Below are positions 1 through 5,698 of a stretch of DNA of 9,994 nucleotides, piece after piece. The translations under genes and the position numbers were made by a program. The stretch covers positions 1-9,994 of the forward strand of contig CALBBA010000292.1 in NCBI GenBank assembly GCA_937926755.1, given 5' to 3'. The number at the start of each line of letters is the position of its first letter. Positions within the stretch are counted from its first letter, which is position 1. Source of the stretch: an uncultured Collinsella sp. GTDB lineage: Bacteria; Actinomycetota; Coriobacteriia; Coriobacteriales; Coriobacteriaceae. The notes below the pieces were generated by a model. It saw nothing but the letters and a program-made list of their open reading frames with translations. It searched no databases and was not told the origin of the DNA.

Positions 1-1
1 C

Positions 2-493
2 GATACGCCAGATTCGCTCTGTGGCTGGATCGACGACGACACCAACCTGCACGTCTGGGAAAATCTGAGCGTGCGCGGCGTATGGGAGCGCTATGTCGAC
101 GACTGGTGCCACGCCTGCGAGAGCTCGCTCAACTTTGACGTGATGGCCCATCCCGACCTGGTTATGCGTTTTTCGAAGGAGGGCTTCGCGCCCGACTTTG
201 ACCCCACGCCGCTCTGGGAGCAGATGGCCGAGTGCGCCCACGACACGGGTCGCCGCGTTGAGGTTTCGACCGCCGCGCCGCGCAAGGGCCTCGACGACTA
301 CTATCCCGCGACCGGGTTGTTGCGTTGCTTCGCCCACGCCGAGGTGCCGATCACTTTTGGCTCGGACGCGCACCGCGCCTGCGATATCTGCTGGAATATC
401 CGCGAGGCGCATGCCCACGCCTACGACTGCGGTTATCGAACCTTCGACATCCCCCACGCCACCGGCGAATGGGAGTCCACGCCCCTCGCCTAG
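2..493 (+). CDS. PHP-family histidinol-phosphatase (5' end missing)
   Basis: The frame is open from the window edge (base 2) to the TAG at 491-493, giving the last 163 residues of a protein whose N-terminal part lies outside. Visible PHP motifs are FDVMAHPDLV, then a strand ending VEVSTAAPRKG followed by YYPA, and PITFGSDAH near the end. The histidine and aspartate residues of the first and last of these are metal ligands in HisJ/HisK-type histidinol-phosphatases. These enzymes remove phosphate from L-histidinol phosphate, the step between HisC and HisD. The gene converges on the his operon, whose HisB has only the dehydratase domain, so a separate phosphatase is needed and this is the obvious candidate. 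A different PHP phosphoesterase cannot be fully excluded without the N-terminal HxH motif. The GTG at 71 is internal, not the start. Confidence 0.85.
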   Translation, partial: DTPDSLCGWIDDDTNLHVWENLSVRGVWERYVDDWCHACESSLNFDVMAHPDLVMRFSKEGFAPDFDPTPLWEQMAECAHDTGRRVEVSTAAPRKGLDDYYPATGLLRCFAHAEVPITFGSDAHRACDICWNIREAHAHAYDCGYRTFDIPHATGEWESTPLA

Positions 494-506
494 ACATCCC
501 TTCATG

Positions 507-573
507 AGTTGCGGTGAAATAGTTCCTGCTTATGGCCCTAAGACCGTCAAACAAGAACTATTCCACCGCAACT
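507..573. repeat. 19-base inverted repeat between converging genes
   Basis: The arms at 507-525 and 555-573 are complementary at 18 of 19 positions around a 29-base loop. In RNA read from the his strand the odd position becomes a G-U pair, so all 19 positions can pair. It begins 13 bases after the phosphatase stop codon and lies between two genes that point at each other, where a transcription barrier or mRNA 3'-end protector would be useful. No clear U-tract follows on either strand, so it is not a standard intrinsic terminator. It could equally be a copy of a dispersed palindromic repeat. Confidence 0.65.
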
Positions 574-602
574 TCTATTTCATTGGCAACTCCCGAAAGA
601 CT

Positions 603-645
603 GTCCCTAACGACTAGTCGTTTACGAACGTCCCCAATGACTAGT
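603..645. repeat. Short direct repeat with a perfect 14-base palindrome, touching the hisE stop
   Basis: Two 16-base units (603-618 and 630-645) match at 14 of 16 positions and both end in GACTAGT. Around the first copy, bases 609-622 form the perfect palindrome AACGACTAGTCGTT. The second copy supplies the hisE stop codon (complement of 641-643). The function is unknown. It could be an edge of a dispersed repeat that also includes the inverted repeat at 507-573, or a protein-binding site. Confidence 0.5.
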
Positions 646-958
646 GGCGGCGAGCGTTGAGTTCGCCGGCCAGCTCGTCGAGGGTGATGCCGTAACGCTC
701 AAGGGTTACGAGCAGGTGGTAGATCAGGTCGCCGGCCTCGTAGCGAATGTGGTCGTGGTCGTTGTCCTTGCAGGCCATGATGACCTCGCTCGCCTCCTCG
801 GCAAGCTTCTTGAGCAGCTCGTCCTCGACGTCGGTCAGCAGACGAGCGGTGTAGCTCTCCTGCGGCGATGCGTCGCGACGACCGTGAATCACCTCGGCCA
901 GACCCGTCAGCGTCTCACCGATGTTTCCCGGCTGTACGTTAGCTGTTCTGACTCCCAT
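641..958 (-). CDS. hisE: Phosphoribosyl-ATP pyrophosphatase
   Basis: This 105-residue cytoplasmic enzyme hydrolyses phosphoribosyl-ATP to phosphoribosyl-AMP and pyrophosphate, the second step of histidine synthesis. It is an all-helical MazG-like protein. The metal-binding helix is KLAEEASEVIMACKD (about residues 51-64, with E54, E55 and E58), and the second helix is YEAGDLIYHL (E74, D77). The length is normal for free-standing HisE; many bacteria fuse it to HisI, but here the two are separate. The ATG at 958 is preceded by GAGAGGA about seven bases upstream. It is the last gene of the operon, 15 bases after the small protein gene. The first 30 or so residues are less typical than the core. 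Confidence 0.95.
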   Translation of the reverse strand: MGVRTANVQPGNIGETLTGLAEVIHGRRDASPQESYTARLLTDVEDELLKKLAEEASEVIMACKDNDHDHIRYEAGDLIYHLLVTLERYGITLDELAGELNARRH

Positions 959-973
959 GGTTATTTCCTCTCG

Positions 974-1201
974 TTACTGCAGCGTAAAGTAAGTACCGGT
1001 CTCATCGAACCGAGGCTTTGCGCCCTTTTTCTCAAAGAACTCAACGATGACGGCATGGGCCTCGTCGAGCCTTTCCTTCTCGGCCTCGAGCCAAAACGAC
1101 TGCGCCCCGCAGGCATCGGTCAGGTGCACGCGGCATGGCACGCCCGCGCGGAGGAGCTCGGTGTTGCAGTCGGCGACCTCGAACGGCGTCACGACTTTCA
1201 T
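974..1201 (-). CDS. Small conserved-looking protein of unknown function between hisI and hisE
   Basis: This is a 75-residue soluble protein with no signal peptide or membrane segment. I do not recognise a characterised family; I have a tentative memory of similar small proteins annotated as 'RDAC family' in Collinsella-type genomes, and here the matching stretch reads LTDACG. The layout suggests a strand-rich N-terminal half containing cysteines 12, 23 and 31, a charged helix at about residues 40-59 (EAEKERLDEAHAVIVEFF), and a short C-terminal strand GTYFTL. It is very likely real: its ATG overlaps the hisI stop as ATGA, which implies translational coupling, and hisE follows 15 bases later with its own ribosome binding site. 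Position suggests a link to the HisE/HisI steps, but nothing in the sequence proves one. Confidence 0.85.
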   Translation of the reverse strand: MKVVTPFEVADCNTELLRAGVPCRVHLTDACGAQSFWLEAEKERLDEAHAVIVEFFEKKGAKPRFDETGTYFTLQ

Positions 1202-1539
1202 CGCACTCCCCCTTCCACGCGCTTAAAGAAGCAGGTACGGTTGCCGGTATGGCAGGCCGGGCCCGGTGAGTCCACCTTGACCAGCAGCGTATCGCTATCG
1301 CAGTCGGCCCAGAGCTCCTTGACCTCCTGCATGTTGCCGCTCGTCGCGCCCTTGTTCCAGAGCTCCTGACGGCTACGGCTCCAAAACCACGTGGTCCCGG
1401 TCTTGAGCGTCAGCCCCACCGATTCCTCGTTCATCCAAGCAACCATAAGCACCTCACCGGTGTCATATTGCTGAACCACACAAGGAATCAGCCCGTGGGC
1501 GTCGTATTTAAGCTCGGTAGCATTTATTACCTCAGTCAT
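1198..1539 (-). CDS. hisI: Phosphoribosyl-AMP cyclohydrolase
   Basis: HisI opens the adenine ring of phosphoribosyl-AMP to give ProFAR, the third step of the pathway, as a zinc- and magnesium-dependent dimer. The 113-residue protein shows LMVAWMNEES, the core WFWSRSRQELWNKGATSG, and the metal site ADCDSDTLL (D79, D81 and D83 for magnesium; C80 for zinc). C96 and C103 of PACHTGNRTCFF complete the zinc site. There is no fused HisE domain. Two ATGs lie in tandem (1542 and 1539). GGGAG sits five bases before the second but only two before the first, so I chose 1539. The frame stays open for 46 more codons upstream, but that stretch is an inverted repeat without family similarity. The stop overlaps the next start by four bases. 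Confidence 0.95.
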   Translation of the reverse strand: MTEVINATELKYDAHGLIPCVVQQYDTGEVLMVAWMNEESVGLTLKTGTTWFWSRSRQELWNKGATSGNMQEVKELWADCDSDTLLVKVDSPGPACHTGNRTCFFKRVEGGVR

Positions 1540-1587
1540 CATTTCTCCCAAGTAACAAACGAAATCCCACAGGTCGGCGAGGGTTGT

Positions 1588-1673
1588 CCAGGTGCCGCAG
1601 GTTGCCGCGAAAGAGGAGCGACGCGTACTTTGGTACGCGAGCGACGGTTTGAGCGGCAAGATGCGGTGCCTGG
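1588..1673. repeat. Long nested hairpin in the hisF-hisI gap
   Basis: The 147-base space between hisF and hisI contains 21-base arms (1588-1608 and 1653-1673) that pair at 17 of 21 positions in the his transcript; two more become G-U pairs if read from the other strand. Inside lies a second perfect hairpin, a 7-base stem CGCGTAC/GTACGCG (1622-1628 and 1633-1639) with a four-base loop. No U-tract follows, so a simple terminator is unlikely. Possible roles are an RNA stability or processing element that changes the dose of the distal genes hisI-hisE, or an inserted dispersed repeat. Confidence 0.65.
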
Positions 1674-1686
1674 GCAAGCCGCAGCG

Positions 1687-2469
1687 CTAGAAGTCCAACC
1701 TGACAGGGATGCCCTGCGAGGCCATATACTCCTTCACCTGGCGGATGCTGAAGGTTCCAAAGTGAAAGACACTTGCTGCCAGTACGGCGTCGGCCTCACC
1801 CTCAATCACACCCTCGGCAAAATGCTCGAGCGTACCCACGCCGCCGCTCGCGATGACGGGAATCGGCACCGCGCGCGCCACGGCGCGGGTGAGCGCCAAA
1901 TCAAAGCCGGCCTTGGTGCCATCGCGATCCATACTGGTCAGTAGGATTTCGCCGGCGCCGCGACGAGCCGCTTCCTCGGCCCACGCCACCGCATCGATAC
2001 CCGTGGCGTCGCGACCGCCCGCCGTGAAGACCTCCCACTTGTCGGCATCCGGCTGACCGGGCAGGCCCACGCGCTTGGCATCAATCGCCACGACCACGGC
2101 CTGGCTGCCAAACGCCGCGGCGGCCTGGCTGATCAACGACGGATCGCGCACGGCGGCAGAGTTGAGCGACACCTTGTCAGCACCGGCGGCAACCATGGTG
2201 CGCATGCCCGCCAGGTCGCGAAAGCCGCCGCCCACGGTATAGGGAATGGCCAGCTCCTCGGCCGCATGCGCCGCCATCTCGATAGTCGTCGCACGGTTAT
2301 CGCTCGTCGCGGTAATGTCCAAAAGTACGACCTCGTCCGCACCCTCGCGGTCGTAGGCGCGGGCCAGCTCCACCGGATCGCCGGCATCGCGCAAGCTCAC
2401 AAAGTTGACGCCCTTGACCACACGGCCGTCCTTGACGTCCAGGCAGGGAATTACGCGCTTGGTAAGCAT
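1687..2469 (-). CDS. hisF: Imidazole glycerol phosphate synthase, cyclase subunit
   Basis: HisF is the TIM-barrel partner of HisH. It uses ammonia from HisH to split PRFAR into imidazole glycerol phosphate and AICAR, the latter returning to purine synthesis. The 260 residues match the usual family length. The two catalytic aspartates are in the expected places: D11 in VIPCLD at the N-terminus and D130 in VVVAID. Phosphate-binding elements include VGGGFR (79-84) and ASGGVG (207-212), and the DRDGT loop follows strand six. The ATG at 2469 lies three bases after the hisA stop, and its GGGGAGGAG ribosome binding site sits inside the last hisA codons, so translation is probably coupled. A 147-base gap follows before hisI. 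Confidence 0.97.
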   Translation of the reverse strand: MLTKRVIPCLDVKDGRVVKGVNFVSLRDAGDPVELARAYDREGADEVVLLDITATSDNRATTIEMAAHAAEELAIPYTVGGGFRDLAGMRTMVAAGADKVSLNSAAVRDPSLISQAAAAFGSQAVVVAIDAKRVGLPGQPDADKWEVFTAGGRDATGIDAVAWAEEAARRGAGEILLTSMDRDGTKAGFDLALTRAVARAVPIPVIASGGVGTLEHFAEGVIEGEADAVLAASVFHFGTFSIRQVKEYMASQGIPVRLDF

Positions 2470-2472
2470 GGG

Positions 2473-3216
2473 CTACTCCTCCCCTCGAGCGGCGGCCAGC
2501 GCCTGGGCCAGCGTAAAGTTGCCCTCGTAGAGCGCACGACCGGTAATGGCGCCTTCAATCGCGCCCTCACCCACCGCGGCCAGCGCGCGGATGTCGTCGA
2601 GCGTCGAGATACCGCCCGACGCCACGACGGGAAAGCCCGCGACCTGCGCCACATGGCGATACGCCGCCACGTCGATGCCCGTCTGCATGCCATCGCGCGC
2701 GATGTCGGTATACACCAGACGCTTAAAGCCCAGCTCGGTAAGCTGCGCCACGGCATCGTCGAGTGCCACGCCCGCGCCGTCGCGCCAGCCGTTCACCTTA
2801 ACCTGGCCGTCGCGCACGGCAATGTCGGCGACCAACAGCTCGCCAAAGCCCTGGGCTGCCACCTCAGCAAAACCCGGCTCGGTCACGAGCACGGTGCCCA
2901 GCGCGATGCGACGCGCGCCGTAGCCGGCCAGCTCGTCGATGCGGGCAAGCGAGCGAACGCCGCCGCCCACGTCCGCGGACAGACCGTCGACGCCGCAGAT
3001 GGCCTTAATCGCTGCCGAGTTGGCAGCGCACGCGTCCTCGTCCTCGCCAAAGGCAGCGGACAGGTCGACGACGTGCACCCAGCTTGCGCCCTGCTCGGCA
3101 AACGAACAGGCCACGGCCACGGGGTCGTCGGAATATACCTTGCAGCGACTGCGGTCGCCGCGCTCCAGGCGCACGACCTTGCCACCGATCAAATCGATTG
3201 CGGGAAACAGGATCAT
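2473..3216 (-). CDS. hisA: ProFAR isomerase
   Basis: HisA performs the Amadori rearrangement of ProFAR to PRFAR on a TIM barrel related to HisF. The protein has 247 residues, a normal length. It begins MILFPAIDLIGGK with active-site D8. D131 (LLVADIAVRDG) aligns with the second conserved aspartate, and D171 is in YTDIARDG. Phosphate-binding glycines are in DVGGGVR and VASGGIS. Many actinobacteria instead carry PriA, a bifunctional HisA/TrpF enzyme. Here the GGGVRSL and VNGW segments look to me more like ordinary HisA, but I cannot rule out dual activity. Its start overlaps the hisH stop by four bases (ATGA), and hisF follows after three bases. Confidence 0.96.
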   Translation of the reverse strand: MILFPAIDLIGGKVVRLERGDRSRCKVYSDDPVAVACSFAEQGASWVHVVDLSAAFGEDEDACAANSAAIKAICGVDGLSADVGGGVRSLARIDELAGYGARRIALGTVLVTEPGFAEVAAQGFGELLVADIAVRDGQVKVNGWRDGAGVALDDAVAQLTELGFKRLVYTDIARDGMQTGIDVAAYRHVAQVAGFPVVASGGISTLDDIRALAAVGEGAIEGAITGRALYEGNFTLAQALAAARGEE

Positions 3217-3914
3217 CGGCCAACCTCCTCGACGATGTTGACGAAGTTCTTAAGGATGCGCTGACCCAGCGCGGAGGATTTCTCGGGATGGAACTGGCAG
3301 CCCCACACATTGCCGTGGCGCACGATGCACGGGAAACTCCGTGTATAGTGCGTGCGCGCCAGCACATCGGCGGCATCGGAATCGTCGGCCACCGCGTAGC
3401 TGTGGGTGAAGTACATGTTGGCACCCTCGGCAAAACCAGTAAGCAGCGGATCGGCCGCACCGGCGGGCGTCATGTGCACCTGGTCCCAGCCCACGTGCGG
3501 CACCTTCAGGCGGCTCGACTCCAGGCGCGTGCACGAACCGCGCATAATACCCAGGCCATCGACCCAGAGGGCACCGGCCCGCTCGGAGGCGTTGCCGTCG
3601 GCGACCGCGCTCTCGCTCGCAGGAACGCCCTCGTTGCCGCGCTCAAAAAACAGCTGAAGGCCCAGGCAGATGCCGAGCAGCGGAGTTCCGGCGGCAACGG
3701 CGTCGAGCACCGCGTCCGCCTCGCCGCCCTCGCGCATAAAGGCGACCGCGTCGTAAAACGCGCCCACGCCCGGGATGACCAGGCCGTCGGCGTTGCGGAT
3801 CTGCTCCGGATCGTCCGACGTGCAGGCGGCGGCACCGGCGCGCGCAAGCCCGCGCGCAACGCTCGACAAGTTGCCCTTGTGGTAGTCGACCACCACGATC
3901 TTCGGTTCGCCCAC
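3213..3914 (-). CDS. hisH: Imidazole glycerol phosphate synthase, glutaminase subunit
   Basis: HisH is the class I glutamine amidotransferase that supplies ammonia through a channel to HisF. The triad is visible: C83 in GICLGLQLFF, and H209 and E211 in CQFHPEKSS. KVPHVGW is the conserved segment near the interface. I chose the GTG at 3914 because GGAGGGG lies four bases before it and the product then starts directly at the family core (GEPKIVVVDYHKGN). An ATG at 3965 would add 17 unconserved residues and lies within a hairpin arm. The result is 233 residues, somewhat longer than the roughly 200 usual for HisH. The excess is largely a polar insertion around residues 92-115. The gene is 79 bases after hisB and overlaps hisA by four bases. 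Confidence 0.95.
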   Translation of the reverse strand: MGEPKIVVVDYHKGNLSSVARGLARAGAAACTSDDPEQIRNADGLVIPGVGAFYDAVAFMREGGEADAVLDAVAAGTPLLGICLGLQLFFERGNEGVPASESAVADGNASERAGALWVDGLGIMRGSCTRLESSRLKVPHVGWDQVHMTPAGAADPLLTGFAEGANMYFTHSYAVADDSDAADVLARTHYTRSFPCIVRHGNVWGCQFHPEKSSALGQRILKNFVNIVEEVGR

Positions 3915-3918
3915 GCGA

Positions 3919-3925
3919 CCCCTCC
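3919..3925 (-). promoter_or_regulatory. Ribosome binding site that decides the hisH GTG start
   Basis: GGAGGGG on the minus strand lies four bases before the GTG at 3912-3914. No comparable site precedes the in-frame ATG at 3965, which supports the GTG start. Confidence 0.7.
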
Positions 3926-3939
3926 ACTTCTCATCATCC

Positions 3940-3980
3940 AAAACCACCACAAAGAGGACAGGCATCTTCGTGGTGGTTTT
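3940..3980 (-). terminator. Terminator-like hairpin in the hisB-hisH gap
   Basis: The arms 3940-3955 and 3965-3980 form 15 Watson-Crick pairs plus one G-U pair in the his transcript, around a nine-base loop. The core is CCACCAC/GTGGTGG, flanked by A4 on one side and T4 on the other, like a compact intrinsic terminator. It begins 13 bases after the hisB stop and ends 25 bases before the hisH GTG. The T-run is only four long and then turns to GGATGATG, so complete termination is unlikely and distal genes still need transcription. Partial termination, mRNA processing or 3'-end protection are all possible. Confidence 0.5.
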
Positions 3981-3993
3981 ACCCTTGTGACGG

Positions 3994-4581
3994 TTACAGC
4001 GAGCCCTTGGTGCTGGGGATACCCTGCACGCGGGGATCGAGTTCGCAGGCGCGGCGCATCGTGCGGCCCACGGCCTTAAAGGCGGCCTCGATAATGTGGT
4101 GCGAATTGCCGCCCGCCAGCTCGCGCACGTGCAGCGTGAGCTTGGCATCGCGCGCAAAGGCATAGAAGAACTCGACGGCCAGCTCGGTATCAAAGCTGCC
4201 CACGCGCTCAGTCGGCACGGGCAGCTCGCAATAGGCCTGCCCGCGACCCGAGATATCCACGGTGGCCATCACGAGTGTCTCGTCCATGGCGATCGCCGCG
4301 TCGGCAAAGCGCGTAATACCCGCCTTGTCGCCCAGCGCTTGGCAAAACGTCTCGCCCAACACAATGCCCGTGTCCTCGACGGTGTGATGCGCGTCGACCT
4401 CAACGTCGCCTACCGCATGTACCGTCAAATCGAACAGGCCATGGCGACCAAAGGCGTTGAGCATGTGGTCGAAAAACGGCACGCCGGTCGAGATATCGCA
4501 CACGCCAGATCCGTCCAGGTCGAGCTTTACGACAATGTCGGTCTCGCCCGTCTTGCGGGTTACCTCGGCATAGCGGTCCAT
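3994..4581 (-). CDS. hisB: Imidazoleglycerol-phosphate dehydratase
   Basis: HisB converts imidazole glycerol phosphate to imidazole acetol phosphate in a manganese-dependent 24-subunit enzyme. The 195-residue protein is the single-domain form without the N-terminal phosphatase found in enteric bacteria. Diagnostic motifs are FFDHMLNAFGRHG, the metal site DAHHTVEDTG (about 63-72), the second metal site SHHIIEAAFK, and a C-terminal PSTKGSL. The ATG at 4581 directly follows the hisC stop (TAG then ATG), and its AGGAGG ribosome binding site lies in the last codons of hisC, so the two are probably translated in step. The missing phosphatase activity is likely supplied by the PHP protein at 2-493. 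Confidence 0.97.
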   Translation of the reverse strand: MDRYAEVTRKTGETDIVVKLDLDGSGVCDISTGVPFFDHMLNAFGRHGLFDLTVHAVGDVEVDAHHTVEDTGIVLGETFCQALGDKAGITRFADAAIAMDETLVMATVDISGRGQAYCELPVPTERVGSFDTELAVEFFYAFARDAKLTLHVRELAGGNSHHIIEAAFKAVGRTMRRACELDPRVQGIPSTKGSL

Positions 4582-5697
4582 CTACATCTCCTCCTTCACC
4601 AGCGCGGCAAACGCGGCCAGCACCTCGTCGTTTTCCTGCGGGGTACCCACGGTAATGCGCAGACAGTCCGCGAGCCCCGGCGCATAGCTAAAGTCGCGCA
4701 CCAAAATTGAATACTCGTCGCGCAGACGCTCGCGCACGCGCGTGGCATGCGGCGTGCGCGCGAGCACAAAATTCGCCGCGCTCGGCCATACCTCCACGGG
4801 CAGGCCCTCGGCAGCCATTGCGCGTAGGGCGCACAGCTCGCGCTCGCGCTCGGATGCAACCTGCGCCACCACGGGCGCGTATGCATCGCGGGCACGCACG
4901 CAGGCAAGCGCTGCGGCCTGGCTCAGCACGTTGACCGAGTAGATCTGGCGAATCGCCGCGAACACGTCGATGACCTCGGACGCCGCGATCACATAGCCCA
5001 GACGCGTGCCGGCGGCGCCAAACGCCTTGGACAACGTATGCAGAATCACCAGGTTGGGATGCTCGGCGATAAGTCCCTGTGCCGTGGTGGCCGCGCCAAA
5101 CGAATCGTCGGCAAACTCAACGTAGGCCTCGTCGACCATCACCATGCCGGGGCACGCATCGCACAGGGCAGCGACAAAGTCGAGCGGCGCCACATCGCCC
5201 GTGGGATTGTTGGGCGAGGTCACGATTGCCAGGTTGCACCCGGGTGCGGCCGCGAGCACAGCTGCCTGGTCGAGCTCAAAGGTCGCGGGATCGCGCCACA
5301 CGTCGCGCACCTCGGTCTGACAGAGCGATGCAAAGAACGCATACTCGCTAAAGCACGGCGGGCAGTTGAGCAGGGTCCGCCCCGCGCCGCCAAACGCCAG
5401 CAGGTAGTTATAGAGCAGCTCGTCGCCGCCGTTTCCCACGCAAATATTCTCACGCGCCACGCCATGCCAAGCGACAAGCTCGTCGCGCAGGTCGTTGGAC
5501 ATGGGATCGGGATAGCGGTTGAGCGGCGTGGCAGTAAGGGCCGCATCGACCGCCTCGCGCACACCGGCCGGCACAGGATAGGTGTTCTCGTTGGCCGAAA
5601 GGTTGATGCGCGTGGGCGTAAAGTTGGGATCATAGGGCTCGATGCCAGACAGGTAGGGCTGGACGAGCTCCTTCATGCGCGGCGTGAGTTCGGCCAT
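4582..5697 (-). CDS. hisC: Histidinol-phosphate aminotransferase
   Basis: HisC is a PLP-dependent fold-type I aminotransferase that moves the amino group of glutamate to imidazole acetol phosphate, giving histidinol phosphate. The 371-residue protein contains LSANENTYPVP near the N-terminus, the SPNNPTG loop (161-167), DEAYVEF (189-195), the PLP lysine K224 in TLSKAFGAAGTRLGY, and the substrate-binding arginine R347 in LRITVGT. I chose the ATG at 5697: GGGGAGG lies six bases before it, and it is one base after the hisD stop. A GTG at 5712 in the same frame would overlap hisD and add five residues without a better ribosome site. The HisC identity rests largely on its place in the operon, as related aminotransferases share these motifs. 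Confidence 0.96.
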   Translation of the reverse strand: MAELTPRMKELVQPYLSGIEPYDPNFTPTRINLSANENTYPVPAGVREAVDAALTATPLNRYPDPMSNDLRDELVAWHGVARENICVGNGGDELLYNYLLAFGGAGRTLLNCPPCFSEYAFFASLCQTEVRDVWRDPATFELDQAAVLAAAPGCNLAIVTSPNNPTGDVAPLDFVAALCDACPGMVMVDEAYVEFADDSFGAATTAQGLIAEHPNLVILHTLSKAFGAAGTRLGYVIAASEVIDVFAAIRQIYSVNVLSQAAALACVRARDAYAPVVAQVASERERELCALRAMAAEGLPVEVWPSAANFVLARTPHATRVRERLRDEYSILVRDFSYAPGLADCLRITVGTPQENDEVLAAFAALVKEEM

Positions 5698-5698
5698 A

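Noticed and set aside
644..1369. Long plus-strand open frame opposite hisE, the small protein and hisI
   Set aside because: It is the antisense of three well-supported genes; the GC-rich codons leave the opposite strand open. The same applies to the plus-strand frames opposite hisF-hisA, hisH, hisC, hisD and hisZG.
1540..1677. N-terminal extension of HisI by 46 residues
   Set aside because: The extension is translated inverted-repeat DNA without resemblance to HisI, while a proper ribosome binding site and tandem ATGs lie directly before the conserved protein.
3915..4193. Longer HisH starting at 3965 or 4193
   Set aside because: The added residues come from the hairpin or from hisB read in another frame, and the GTG at 3914 has the strong ribosome site and family-typical start.
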